Shown: positions 25,552-34,660 of the stretch, in pieces | Layout: the number at the start of each line of letters is the position of its first letter | How positions within the stretch are numbered: position 1 is the first letter of the stretch | NCBI RefSeq assembly: GCF_000182645.1 | Contig: NZ_ACQA01000002.1 | Coordinates: 1,359,001-1,423,000, forward strand | Direction: 5' to 3' | DNA: 64,000 bases | From: Brucella intermedia LMG 3301 | GTDB lineage: Bacteria > Pseudomonadota > Alphaproteobacteria > Rhizobiales > Rhizobiaceae | The notes under the pieces: model-generated | Told to the model about the DNA's origin: nothing | Database searches by the model: none | Seen by the model: only the letters and a program-made list of their open reading frames with translations | Program-made: the position numbers and the translations under genes

Positions 25552-27129
25552 ATGCCTGAGCAAAAAAGCCAGTTTCAATTGACGCGTCGCTCTTTCATGG
25601 CGGGTGCAGCCGGCATCGGCCTGATCAGCCTCAGCGGCATGGGCGGTCTGATTACTTCGCCAGCTGCCGCAGCAGGCGACGGCACGCCCAAAAAAGGCGG
25701 AATGCTCAAGCTCGGCATCGGCGGCGGCTCCACCACCGACAATTTCGACCCGCGTCTCTTGAAGGATTGGGTTCCGGTCAATCAGGCCTACATGCTGATG
25801 AACGGCCTCGTGGAAATCGACGCCAACAACAAGGCTGTACCCGAACTGTTCGAGAGCTGGGAACCGTCAGCCGACGCCAAGGAATGGACCTTCAAGGTTC
25901 GGCAAGGCGTGACTTTCCACAACGGCAAGACACTGGACGCCGATGACATCATCTATTCCATTAACCTGCATCGCGGCGAAACCACCTCGGGTGCTCGCTC
26001 GCTCGCATCGGAATTCACCGATGTCATCAAGGTTGATGCCGGGACGGTCAAGATTACGCTGAAGAGCGGCAATGCCGATCTGCCTTACATCCTCTCCGAT
26101 TATCACTTCCTCGTGGTTCCCAAGGACTGGACGGATTTCAACAAGCCGGTCGGCACCGGACCTTTCGTCTTCGAGCGTTTCCAGCCGGGCGTGCGTTCGC
26201 GTTTCACGCGCAATGAAAGCTATTGGAAGCCGAACACGGCCTGGGTCGATGCGGTGGAAGTCATCGTCATCAATGATGTTTCCGCCCGAACCAATGCCAT
26301 GATGTCCGGTCAGGTGCACGCCATCAACCAGCTCGACTTCAAGACCGTCGATCTGTTGAAGCGCAACCCAAACCTTAACATCGTGCAGTCTTCCGGTGGC
26401 CAGCATTTCTCCTTCCTGATGGATTGCACGCAGGCACCGTTTAACGACAACAATGTCCGCCTCGCCGTCAAGCATGCCATCGACCGCGAACAGCTACTCA
26501 AGACAGCCTTGCGCGGCTACGGACGTCTGGGCAACGACAACCCGATCCCGAGCACTGACCCGTTCTTCGATACCGCTCTGCCGCAGCGCGCCTATGATCC
26601 TGAAAAGGCCAAGTTCTATTTGAAGCAGGCCGGCATGGATTCGCTGAAAATTCAGCTCTCGGCTTCCGATGCGGCCTTCACCGGTGCCGTCGATGCAGCG
26701 GCGATCTTCCGCACCGCCGCGGCCAAGTCAGGCATCGAGATCGATATCAAGCGCGAACCGGCTGACGGATATTGGGACAATGTCTGGATGAAGGCACCGT
26801 TCTGCATGTCTTATCGTGGTGGTCGTCCAACCGCCGATCAGGCCCTGTCGGTCGCTTATGCCTCCAATGCATCGCAAAACGACACGCATTGGAAGAGCGC
26901 TGATTTCGACGCCAAGCTGCTCGAAGCCCGCGCAATGCTCGATCAGGCCAAGCGGAAGGACATTTATGCTGAACTGCAAGCCATGATCAGCAATGATGGC
27001 GGCGCGCTTATTCCAATGTTCGGCGACTATCTCGACGCCACCTCCAAGAAGCTCAAGGGCGTGACCACGCATCCGATGTTCAATCTGATGGGTGCGCGCC
27101 TTGCCGAAAAAGTCTGGCTGGAAGCATAA
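25552..27129 (+). CDS. Family 5 peptide-binding protein with Tat signal
   Basis: The 525-residue protein has a twin-arginine leader: LTRRSFMAGAAGIGLISL, hydrophobic core, cleavage near SPAAAAG. The mature protein begins KKGGMLKLGIGGGSTTDNFD and has WTFKVRQGVTFHNGKTLDADD and VGTGPFVFERFQPGV, typical of family-5 binding proteins. Export in folded form is unusual for this family, though Tat-dependent members exist. The next gene starts directly after its TAA, so they share an operon. The ligand is unknown. Confidence 0.92.
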   Translation: MPEQKSQFQLTRRSFMAGAAGIGLISLSGMGGLITSPAAAAGDGTPKKGGMLKLGIGGGSTTDNFDPRLLKDWVPVNQAYMLMNGLVEIDANNKAVPELFESWEPSADAKEWTFKVRQGVTFHNGKTLDADDIIYSINLHRGETTSGARSLASEFTDVIKVDAGTVKITLKSGNADLPYILSDYHFLVVPKDWTDFNKPVGTGPFVFERFQPGVRSRFTRNESYWKPNTAWVDAVEVIVINDVSARTNAMMSGQVHAINQLDFKTVDLLKRNPNLNIVQSSGGQHFSFLMDCTQAPFNDNNVRLAVKHAIDREQLLKTALRGYGRLGNDNPIPSTDPFFDTALPQRAYDPEKAKFYLKQAGMDSLKIQLSASDAAFTGAVDAAAIFRTAAAKSGIEIDIKREPADGYWDNVWMKAPFCMSYRGGRPTADQALSVAYASNASQNDTHWKSADFDAKLLEARAMLDQAKRKDIYAELQAMISNDGGALIPMFGDYLDATSKKLKGVTTHPMFNLMGARLAEKVWLEA

Positions 27130-28077
27130 ATGTTCGTTCTAATTCTCAAGCGTGTGGGGCTCGGGCTCCTCACGCTGTTCCTCGTGTCGGCGTTGATTTT
27201 CGCCGGCACGCAGATCCTGCCGGGCGATGTCGCATCAGCCATTCTCGGTCAGAATGCCACCCCGGAAGCGCTCGCCACGCTGCGCGAAAGCCTCGGGCTT
27301 AATCAACCGGTCCTTGCGCGCTATTTCTCGTGGCTCGCCGGGTTTGTTACCGGCGATCTGGGCACCTCGCTTGCCAACCAACAACCGGTAGCTGATCTCC
27401 TCTGGCCACGTTTCTGGAATACGATGGCGCTCGCAGCCTTTGCTGCCGTCGTCAGTGTTCCTGTCGCCATTCTTCTCGGTCTTGTCACTGCGGTAAAGCG
27501 CGGCGGCCTTTTCGACCGGGTGATAAATATCGTGGCGCTGGCTTTCGTGTCCCTGCCTGAATATTTCCTTGGCCTGCTGCTGATCCTGTTTTTGTCGATC
27601 CGCTTCAACCTGCTGCCAAGCCTTGCCGACACCTATGAGGGCATGACATTCCTCGAATGGGTTCAGGCAACCGCCCTGCCCGCACTGACGCTGGTGCTCG
27701 TGACGGTTGCCCAAATGATGCGCATGACCCGCACCGCCGTTTTATCGGTCATGGATCAGGCTTATGTCGAAACGGCATATCTCAAGGGTCTTCGCACCAA
27801 GCGCGTTGTGACCAAGCACGCACTGCCGAATGCAGCGGCTCCAATCGTCAATGTGGTGGCGTTCAACATTGCTTACCTCATAACTGGCGTGGTGCTTGTC
27901 GAAGCTGTCTTCAACTATAACGGCCTTGGCCGCTTCATGGTTGATGCCGTTTCCAAGCGTGATCTTCCGCTCGTGCAGGCAGCGGCCCTCGTCTTCGGTG
28001 CGGCCTATGTCATTCTCAATATCATCGCCGATGTCGCTGCCATCGCGCTCAATCCGCGCCTGAGGCACCCACGATGA
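27130..28077 (+). CDS. Peptide ABC transporter permease (DppB type)
   Basis: The 315-residue permease starts MFVLILKRVGLGLLTLFLVS and has TQILPGDVASAILG, the loop GDLGTSLANQQPV and the EAA loop TAYLKGLRTKRVVTKHALPN. Six membrane helices are apparent. It begins immediately after the binding-protein stop and overlaps the next permease by four bases. Confidence 0.93.
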   Translation: MFVLILKRVGLGLLTLFLVSALIFAGTQILPGDVASAILGQNATPEALATLRESLGLNQPVLARYFSWLAGFVTGDLGTSLANQQPVADLLWPRFWNTMALAAFAAVVSVPVAILLGLVTAVKRGGLFDRVINIVALAFVSLPEYFLGLLLILFLSIRFNLLPSLADTYEGMTFLEWVQATALPALTLVLVTVAQMMRMTRTAVLSVMDQAYVETAYLKGLRTKRVVTKHALPNAAAPIVNVVAFNIAYLITGVVLVEAVFNYNGLGRFMVDAVSKRDLPLVQAAALVFGAAYVILNIIADVAAIALNPRLRHPR

Positions 28078-28902
28078 AGACTATGAAGAAATCTATTCCC
28101 CTGACGGCATGGGTCGGTCTCGCCATCGTCACCATCTGCCTGCTGATGTTCCTGTTTGGCCCGCTGATCGCGCCCTATGGTCAGGAAGAAATTGTCGGCG
28201 CACCATTCGATCCGCCGTCGGCACAGTTCTGGTTCGGGCTCGACCAAAACGGCCGCGACATGCTTTCGCGGCTGCTCTTTGGTGCGCAAATGTCCATTGG
28301 CGTTTCGCTTGCCGCATCGCTCCTGTCGTTCAGCGTCGGTATGCCCGCTCGGCTTCCTTGCCGCCATTTTCGGTGGCTGGGTCGATACGGTTCTCTCACG
28401 CATTGTCGATACCGTCATGTGCATTCCGGTGCTCATTTCGGCCCTCGTCATCCTGCAGGCGCTCGGCTCGTCATTGCCGGTGCTGATTATCACCATCGCA
28501 TTGCTGGATTCCACCCGCGTGTTCCGTCTGGCGCGCATCGTGGCGCAGGGCGTCAATGTGTTGGAATACGCAGAAACCGCGCGTCTTCGCGGTGAAGGTC
28601 TGGGCTGGCTGATCTGGCGTGAAATCCTGCCGAACACATTGCCGCCGCTGATCGCGGAATTCGGTCTGCGTTTCTGCTTCACCTTCCTTTTCGTTGCCGG
28701 CCTGTCGTTCCTGGGGCTTGGCATCCAGCCGCCATTCGCGGACTGGGGCGGCATGGTGAAGGACAACCAGCAGGCTATTCTCTACGGCCTCTACGCACCG
28801 CTTTTCCCGGCGGCTGCGATCGCTATCCTCACTGTTGGCGTCAACCTCGTTGTTGACTGGCTTCTGGCCGGACGCACAACCACGCAGGGAGCGGACCGAT
28901 GA
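28074..28902 (+). pseudogene. Peptide ABC transporter permease (DppC type), frameshifted
   Basis: The first frame reads PLTAWVGLAIVTICLLMFLF, FWFGLDQNGRDMLSRLLFGA and SLLSFSVGM, the N-terminal half of a DppC permease. The second half continues in the next frame from PLGFLAAIFGGWVDTVLSRI through ETARLRGEGLGWLIWREILP (EAA loop) to the end at 28902. Dropping one C from CCC at 28344-28346 rejoins the frames. All other genes of the operon are intact, so either this transporter is recently inactivated or the base is a sequence error. Confidence 0.88.
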
Positions 28903-30506
28903 ACAAGGATATCGTTCTTTCCATCTCCGATCTTGTCGTCCAGGCACCCAACGGCGCAACGCTTGTCGATCATGTCGATGTGACGCTGAAGCGTGGCGAA
29001 GTGCTGGGCCTGATTGGCGAGTCCGGTGCGGGCAAGTCCACCATCGGGCTCGCTGCAATGGGTTATGGTCGCGGCGGTTGCAGGATCGCTGAAGGCACCA
29101 TCGTCGTCGACGATGTTTCGCTGATGGATGGCACCCGCGAAACGCGTGAAAAGGTGCGCGGCGCACGCATCGCCTACGTGGCGCAGAGCGCGGCAGCGTC
29201 GTTCAATCCCGCGCATCGCATCGGCGACCAGATCATGGAAGGCCCGCTCTATCATGGCCTCATGACCAAAGGGGAAGCCAAGAGCTGGATGCTGGAACTG
29301 CTGCACGCGCTGCAACTTCCGGACCCGGATAATTTCGGCGACCGCTATCCGCATCAGGTCTCCGGGGGTCAGCTGCAGCGCGCCATGGTGGCCATGGCTA
29401 TGTCCTGCCGCCCGGATATTCTGGTTCTGGACGAGCCTACCACAGCGCTGGACGTGACAACCCAGATCGAAGTGCTGGCACTCCTGCGCAGCCTGATCCA
29501 GCGTTACAACACCGCTGCACTTTACATCACGCACGATCTTGCTGTGGTGGCCCAGATCGCTGACCGCATCATGGTTCTGCGTCATGGCAAAATGGTTGAG
29601 CTTGGTTCTGCGGAAGAAATCCTGGAAGCGCCAAAGCAGGACTACACGCAGCGTCTGGTGTCCGAACGCGAAGCCAGCATTTCGGGCGAACAGGCCGAGC
29701 ACAAGATGGGCGAAATCCTGCTCGAAGTGAAGACCGCGACTGCCTATTATGGCAAGAAGCTCGTTCTGACCGATGTAGATTGTTATGTCCGTCGCGGCGA
29801 AACGCTTGCCATCGTTGGTGAATCCGGGTCGGGCAAATCCACGCTCGCGCGGATTATTGCGGGCCTACCACCCCATTCGAGCGGCATCATTTCGCTCGCC
29901 GGACAACGTCTGGAAGCAAGTTACAAAAAGCGCAGCCGTGAAGAACTGCGCCGCATCCAACTCGTCTATCAGCTTCCGGACGTGGCGCTGAATCCGCGCC
30001 AGACTGTTGGCGAAATCATTGGACGTCCGATGAAGTTTTATTTCGGCATGAATGAGGATCAGCGTGAGATCGAGGTCAGGCGCCTGCTCGAACTCATCGG
30101 TCTGCCTTCCGATTTTGCAAGCCGCCTGCCCGGCGCGCTTTCGGGCGGGCAAAAACAGCGCGTGTGCATCGCCCGGGCGCTGGCGGCAAAGCCGGATCTT
30201 ATCATCTGCGATGAAGTCACTTCGGCGCTCGACCCGCTGGTCGCGGAGGAAATCCTGAAGCTTCTGCGCAAGTTGCAGGACGAATTGCACGTGTCCTATC
30301 TCTTCATCACCCACGACCTTGGCGTCGTCCGTCGGCTCGCCGACCGCACCATGGTGATGCAGAAGGGCAAGGTGGTCGAAACCGGCACCACGAAGGCAAT
30401 CTTCGAACCGCCTTACGAGCCCTATACGGAGCAGCTCATCACATCCGTTCCGGAGCTGCGCCGTGACTGGCTGGACGACATCCTCAAGGCTCGCGCCGCC
30501 GTCTAG
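28899..30506 (+). CDS. Peptide ABC transporter, fused dual ATP-binding protein
   Basis: The 535-residue protein has two ATPase domains. The first has Walker A GESGAGKST, signature HQVSGGQLQRAMVAMAM and Walker B ILVLDEPTTALD. The second has GESGSGKST, LSGGQKQRVCIARALAA and LIICDEVTSALDP. The Q-loop of the second half is VYQLPDVALNPRQT. It overlaps the frameshifted permease by four bases and should energise that importer. Confidence 0.94.
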   Translation: MNKDIVLSISDLVVQAPNGATLVDHVDVTLKRGEVLGLIGESGAGKSTIGLAAMGYGRGGCRIAEGTIVVDDVSLMDGTRETREKVRGARIAYVAQSAAASFNPAHRIGDQIMEGPLYHGLMTKGEAKSWMLELLHALQLPDPDNFGDRYPHQVSGGQLQRAMVAMAMSCRPDILVLDEPTTALDVTTQIEVLALLRSLIQRYNTAALYITHDLAVVAQIADRIMVLRHGKMVELGSAEEILEAPKQDYTQRLVSEREASISGEQAEHKMGEILLEVKTATAYYGKKLVLTDVDCYVRRGETLAIVGESGSGKSTLARIIAGLPPHSSGIISLAGQRLEASYKKRSREELRRIQLVYQLPDVALNPRQTVGEIIGRPMKFYFGMNEDQREIEVRRLLELIGLPSDFASRLPGALSGGQKQRVCIARALAAKPDLIICDEVTSALDPLVAEEILKLLRKLQDELHVSYLFITHDLGVVRRLADRTMVMQKGKVVETGTTKAIFEPPYEPYTEQLITSVPELRRDWLDDILKARAAV

Positions 30507-30574
30507 CACCAGTCGACCTGTCGATGCGGCGCCAATGCCGCATCGAAACTCTCATTGAACAAGTGGAACCCATC

Positions 30575-32581
30575 ATGACCGTAAACGTCACCGAGCATCT
30601 GTGGATCACCCTCAAGGATGGCACCCGTCTTGGCGCGCGCCTGTGGCTGCCTGAAGGCGCCGAGGAAAATCCCGTTCCTGCCGTGCTCGAATATATTCCG
30701 TATCGCAAGCGTGACGGTACGCGTGGCCGCGATGAGCCGATGCACGGCTATTTCGCGCAGAACGGCTATGCCGCAATCCGCGTCGATATGCGCGGTACGG
30801 GCGAATCCGATGGTCATATGGCGGACGAATATATCCAGCAGGAACAAGATGATGCGCTGGAAGTCATTGCCTGGATTGCGGCCCAGCCCTGGTGCAGCGG
30901 CAATGTCGGCATGATGGGAAAAAGCTGGGGCGGCTTCAACGGCCTTCAGGTCGCCGCCTGCCGTCCACCGGCACTGAAGGCGATCATTACCGCCTATTCG
31001 ACCGATGACCGTTTCCGCGACGACATTCATTACATGGGTGGCCTGCTGCTCAACGATAATCTGTGGTGGGGCACGATCATGCTCGCCTATCAGTCGCGTC
31101 CGCTCGATCCGGCGATTGTGGGCGCTGGCTGGCGCGATGCCTGGATCGAACGTCTGGAACGCCTCCCGTTCTTCCCTGCCCTTTGGCTCGAACACCAGCA
31201 TTACGACGAATATTGGAAGCATGGCTCTGTCTGCGAAGACTGGTCTGCGATCCAGTGCCCGGTTCTGGCCATCGGCGCATGGGCCGACAGCTACACCAAT
31301 GCCGTTCCGCGCCTGCTCGAAAACCTTCAGGTTCCAGCGCGTGGCATTATCGGCCCTTGGGGTCATGTCTACCCGCAGGACGGCTTGCCAGGGCCCGCTA
31401 TCGGCTTCCTGCAGGAAGCAGTGCGCTGGTGGGACCAGTGGCTCAAGGGCGAAGAGACCGGCATCATGGATGAGCCGAAGCTCCGTGCCTATATCTGCGA
31501 CACCATCGAACCGACCGGCTCGCGCGACTTCACCAATGGTCGCTGGGTTGGCGAAAAGAACTGGCCATCGTCCGAAATCGCCCTCAAGCCTTTTGCTCTT
31601 GGCGCAGACTTCACGCTCGGCGAGGCCGATGCCGTGCACGGTGTGCTTTCGATCTCTTCACCGAACAGTCATGGCAAGGCAGGTGGCGAATGGATGGCTA
31701 CGGGCTGTCCTGGTGAGCACCCGACCGACCAGCGCCTCGACGATGGCGGCTCGCTCAACTTCGACACTGCTGTTCTTATCGAAGATCTCGAAATTCTTGG
31801 TGCACCGGTTGCGCGTCTGAAGTTTACTGTTGATCAGCCGGTTGCGCAGGTTTCGCTGCGTTTGAGCGATATTCTACCCGATGGCCGTATCACCCGTGTC
31901 AGCTATCAGGTCTTCAACCTCAATCACATCAATGGCCACGACAAGCCGGAAATGCTGGTGCCGGGCAAGACCTATGAAATCGCGATCAAGCTCAACGACA
32001 GCGGCTACAGCTTCAAGAAGGGACATCGCATCCGTCTTTCGGTTGCCACCGGCTATTGGCCGATGGTCTGGCCATCGCCAAAACGTGTGACACTGACACT
32101 CGATACCGCAGCGTCGGTCCTCGATCTGCCGCTACGTCCGGCTTCCGCCGACGATGCAAAGATTTCCTTCCAGAAACCCGCTCATGGACCTGCGACGCCG
32201 ATCACCCAGCTTGATCCGGGCAGCGTGCGCCGCTGGACCGAGCAGGATCACGTCACCGGCGAAACGCTTTATGTGACGGAGGGCATCGGCGGTCTTTTCG
32301 GTGAGGGAATTCTGCGCTTTGACGATATCGGCACTCAGTTGAGCCACAGCCTCAAGCGTGAACTGCGCATCAATGATAACGACCCGCTGTCCGCATCCTA
32401 CGTGCTGACACAGGCCTATCAGATGGGCCGCGAAGGGTGGCTGATCGACATCGACAGCACCACGAAAATGCATTCGGATGCCGAAAACTTCTATATTTCC
32501 GGAGTTCTGACGGCAAAGGAAAACGGCGAAATTGTCACGACCCGCGAATGGAACCAGACCATTCCGCGCGATCATCTGTAA
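30575..32581 (+). CDS. CocE/NonD-type (S15) alpha/beta hydrolase
   Basis: The 668-residue protein has the S15 fold: Ser117 in GKSWGGFNG, Asp238 in AWADSYTNA and His264 in GPWGHVYP form the expected triad. A C-terminal jelly-roll domain follows (ARLKFTVDQPVAQVSLRL). The family holds X-Pro dipeptidyl peptidases, cocaine esterase, alpha-amino-acid ester hydrolases and glutaryl-7-ACA acylases. I start it at MTVNVTEH. There is no signal peptide, so it probably hydrolyses the imported substrate in the cytoplasm. It is the last gene of the peptide ABC operon, 68 bases after the ATPase. Confidence 0.9.
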   Translation: MTVNVTEHLWITLKDGTRLGARLWLPEGAEENPVPAVLEYIPYRKRDGTRGRDEPMHGYFAQNGYAAIRVDMRGTGESDGHMADEYIQQEQDDALEVIAWIAAQPWCSGNVGMMGKSWGGFNGLQVAACRPPALKAIITAYSTDDRFRDDIHYMGGLLLNDNLWWGTIMLAYQSRPLDPAIVGAGWRDAWIERLERLPFFPALWLEHQHYDEYWKHGSVCEDWSAIQCPVLAIGAWADSYTNAVPRLLENLQVPARGIIGPWGHVYPQDGLPGPAIGFLQEAVRWWDQWLKGEETGIMDEPKLRAYICDTIEPTGSRDFTNGRWVGEKNWPSSEIALKPFALGADFTLGEADAVHGVLSISSPNSHGKAGGEWMATGCPGEHPTDQRLDDGGSLNFDTAVLIEDLEILGAPVARLKFTVDQPVAQVSLRLSDILPDGRITRVSYQVFNLNHINGHDKPEMLVPGKTYEIAIKLNDSGYSFKKGHRIRLSVATGYWPMVWPSPKRVTLTLDTAASVLDLPLRPASADDAKISFQKPAHGPATPITQLDPGSVRRWTEQDHVTGETLYVTEGIGGLFGEGILRFDDIGTQLSHSLKRELRINDNDPLSASYVLTQAYQMGREGWLIDIDSTTKMHSDAENFYISGVLTAKENGEIVTTREWNQTIPRDHL

Positions 32582-32589
32582 ACACTCCC

Positions 32590-32624
32590 GTGGGCGTCAG
32601 TTCGCTTACCGGATTGACGCCCAC
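32590..32624 (+). terminator. Terminator-like hairpin after the S15 hydrolase gene
   Basis: GTGGGCGTCA and TGACGCCCAC form a perfect 10-bp stem with a 15-base loop, 8 bases after the stop codon. No strong T-run follows. Confidence 0.6.
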
Positions 32625-32692
32625 CCCCTGTCGCCGAAACTTGGGATATCGCGCGCTGCATCTGGCGGCATGCATGCTGACCAGCGTCCGAC

Positions 32693-32718
32693 GGAACCAT
32701 TCGAACCATTGCTTCGTT
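32693..32718 (+). promoter_or_regulatory. EcfG/RpoE2-type general stress promoter (site 6)
   Basis: GGAAC is followed after 17 bases by CGTT, the full consensus. The next credible start codon, at 32859, is 140 bases away, implying a long leader or an unseen short gene. The sequence between contains only a 39-codon open frame without a ribosome-binding site. Confidence 0.6.
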
Positions 32719-32858
32719 AACTTCTTTTCTCCGGCATTTGCATCAATGGTGGCTCGGCTTCATCTGGAGCCGGGCGGCCTCGAGCAGATCGACCATGGGT
32801 ACCCGTTGAATTCGGGCCCATCGAGTTTGCCGGAGACAGGCCGCGACGGGAGACGACC

Positions 32859-33059
32859 ATGGTAGAAAACGGGTACAAACTTCAAAAGAATGGCGATGGC
32901 ACCTGGTCGGTGATCGATGCCTTCAAGGGCAACCCCATCACGTTCGAGGGGCGGTTGCAGATCGCCTTGAACGAAGAGGAGGCGCAGCGGGTTTTCGATT
33001 GCCTCAACCGCCAAAACCTTGAGCGCCATCCCGAACAAGGAAGCGGCCGCCTGCCGTGA
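32859..33059 (+). CDS. Small hydrophilic protein (66 aa)
   Basis: The protein (MVENGYKLQKNGDGTWSVID, then PITFEGRLQIALNEEEAQRV) looks like a small folded alpha/beta domain without signal or membrane segment. The family is not recognised. GGGAG lies 6 bases before the ATG. It follows stress promoter site 6. Confidence 0.6.
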   Translation: MVENGYKLQKNGDGTWSVIDAFKGNPITFEGRLQIALNEEEAQRVFDCLNRQNLERHPEQGSGRLP

Positions 33060-33150
33060 GCCCAGGCAGCACCGAAATATGAAGTGATCAATCGTGCCTA
33101 TCTTAAATAATTAAGAAGCGTATTGTTGATGTGTCCCGAAGGAGGATCGT

Positions 33151-33423
33151 ATGCCGCTCTTCAACGAAGCGAGCCGTATCTATAAGCCGGAAGAAGTGAC
33201 CTTCATGCGCAGTTGCTTTTCCCATGCCGCGATTATTCTTGAGGAAAGCGACAGGGAATATGCTGCGACAGATCTTTCTACCGCCATCATAATGCTTTAC
33301 CAGAACGGCCTGAGGGACCTGAACTACATTGCCGAACTGGCGTCGCGACTTGCCCACAAGCGATATCAGGACCGCCACGCAGAGACACCCGCCACCGGCG
33401 GATCTTGTCGTGATCGCGTGTGA
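33151..33423 (+). CDS. Small helical protein (90 aa)
   Basis: GAAGGAGGATCGT precedes the ATG. The protein (MPLFNEASRIYKPEEVTFMR, AAIILEESDREYAATDLSTA, LNYIAELASRLAHKRYQDR) is predicted mostly helical. I do not recognise the family. It lies in the stress island, convergent with the DUF3606 gene, with no GGAAC-type site directly upstream. Confidence 0.65.
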   Translation: MPLFNEASRIYKPEEVTFMRSCFSHAAIILEESDREYAATDLSTAIIMLYQNGLRDLNYIAELASRLAHKRYQDRHAETPATGGSCRDRV

Positions 33424-33437
33424 TCTCAGCCATTGTT

Positions 33438-33602
33438 CTATCCTTCCGCTTTAAACTTCTTCGCTTCTTCAAGCAGCTTTTCCCTGTCCCTGCCGAAACG
33501 TTCGATCAGCTGGCGCGCCTGAAGCGGTGAAACATCGGAATTCTCGGCAAGAAACTTTACGTCTTCATCATCCGTAAGCGGGGTGGTTGGTTGCTTGTTC
33601 AT
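33438..33602 (-). CDS. DUF3606-like small protein (54 aa)
   Basis: The protein (MNKQPTTPLTDDEDVKFLAE, then DVSPLQARQLIERFGRDREK) matches the DUF3606 pattern, in which a short helical motif ending in Q(A/V)xxLIxxxGxDRxxL is preceded by a polar stretch. GAGGTCGTC lies before the ATG. Its function is unknown; relatives are common in rhizobial stress loci. Confidence 0.75.
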   Translation of the reverse strand: MNKQPTTPLTDDEDVKFLAENSDVSPLQARQLIERFGRDREKLLEEAKKFKAEG

Positions 33603-33635
33603 GACGACCTCTTTTTTGATCTCCGTTTCCGCCCT

Positions 33636-33920
33636 TCATTTCTGCCCTTCTGGCGGATTGGTCGGCTGGTCGCCTCCCGTGCCCGTCTGCGGCCGCTGGT
33701 TTTCGACCGGCGGATTCTTGTCCGGCTGGTCGCTGGAATCCGTCGCGGGGGGCGTCTCTATGCCCTGCTGCTGCGATACCGATCCGCCGCCGGTCAGGCT
33801 CCATCCAAGGAACAGAAGCAGCAGAACCGCCAATATGACCAGGGCGAAGCGCGGAAAGTATCCGAGCGTTCGCGAAGGCTCGGCTCTTTTGTCTTGCTCA
33901 GGTTTCGATTGCATATTCAT
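33636..33920 (-). CDS. Small single-span membrane protein with Pro-rich tail (94 aa)
   Basis: The protein starts MNMQSKPEQDKRAEPSRTLG, has one membrane span (FALVILAVLLLLFLGWSLTG) and a Gln/Pro/Thr-rich tail ending NPPEGQK. Its ATG overlaps the stop of the upstream gene by four bases, so translation is coupled. Family not recognised. It is cotranscribed with the 118-aa gene from stress promoter site 7. Confidence 0.65.
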   Translation of the reverse strand: MNMQSKPEQDKRAEPSRTLGYFPRFALVILAVLLLLFLGWSLTGGGSVSQQQGIETPPATDSSDQPDKNPPVENQRPQTGTGGDQPTNPPEGQK

Positions 33921-34273
33921 CGCCACACCCATGAGATTATGAAATAACCGATGACGACCATCGCGATGATGAACCACCAGACGAGATAGACAGGGCCTTC
34001 CCTCAGTGGGGCTTTTCCTCTTGCGGTTTGCGGGTTTCCTTCGGACGACCACGCCCGCAGGCCGGATGCATGGCTGGAAGCGTTGCTGTCATCAGCCTTC
34101 GCGGGCTGCGGCTGGGGCTTGCCAGCAGGCTGGGAACTGCCGCCTGCCTCGGCGTCCGTTTCCATAGGAGCTGCCGCAGGATCGAAACCGGGAACCTTGT
34201 CGCCGGTCTCGCCCCGTTGGATCGCGCCTCGCGTGCGGGCGCCAATGCTTTTGTCTTCTGAAACTGTCTTCAT
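33917..34273 (-). CDS. Small protein with disordered N-terminus and C-terminal membrane span (118 aa)
   Basis: The first 90 residues (MKTVSEDKSIGARTRGAIQR, then an Ala/Pro/Ser/Gln-rich stretch) look disordered. The C-terminus is a membrane helix (VYLVWWFIIAMVVIGYFIIS), so the protein is tail-anchored in type. The family is not recognised. AGAGGTCC precedes the ATG. Site 7 lies 22 bases upstream and the 94-aa gene overlaps its end. Confidence 0.65.
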   Translation of the reverse strand: MKTVSEDKSIGARTRGAIQRGETGDKVPGFDPAAAPMETDAEAGGSSQPAGKPQPQPAKADDSNASSHASGLRAWSSEGNPQTARGKAPLREGPVYLVWWFIIAMVVIGYFIISWVWR

Positions 34274-34294
34274 CGCTGTGGACCTCTGGGTTCC

Positions 34295-34319
34295 AACCAT
34301 GAGGCGGGCCAATTGTTCC
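34295..34319 (-). promoter_or_regulatory. EcfG/RpoE2-type general stress promoter (site 7)
   Basis: On the minus strand GGAAC-N17-GTT ends 22 bases before the start of the 118-aa gene. Confidence 0.6.
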
Positions 34320-34432
34320 GGAACTTTATCTCGGCAATTGTGCCGCTTGCCTTCACGCAGCGTTCGCGTCGTTCAACGAAACAATCAGGCGTTTGCTCGG
34401 TTGGGGATGAGTTTCAACAAATGGAGGCTGCA

Positions 34433-34645
34433 ATGAAACACGACCCGAAAGCCGGCACCACGGACCAGAAGCCGAAATGGGAAGGCCCGCCGGAAAACAG
34501 GCCTCGCGGCTATGAACCCGCCGTTGATGACCCGGCAAAAAAGCGCGACGCCGCCGGACACAACCTGTCCGATCCCGACCGCAAGAACCTTTCCGATGCG
34601 CTGAGTGAGCCGAAGCATGCGGGACGGAATGACGACGACGGATGA
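34433..34645 (+). CDS. Small hydrophilic protein (70 aa)
   Basis: ATGGAGGCTGCA precedes the ATG. The protein (MKHDPKAGTTDQKPKWEGPP, ending AGRNDDDG) is rich in Asp, Lys, Pro and Gly with no hydrophobic core, so it is probably disordered. Family not recognised. Confidence 0.6.
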   Translation: MKHDPKAGTTDQKPKWEGPPENRPRGYEPAVDDPAKKRDAAGHNLSDPDRKNLSDALSEPKHAGRNDDDG

Positions 34646-34660
34646 CGACCGTCGCTCCAT

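Noticed and set aside
32746..32865. 39-codon open frame after stress promoter site 6
   Set aside because: No ribosome-binding site, no recognisable family, and it ends overlapping the start of a better gene.
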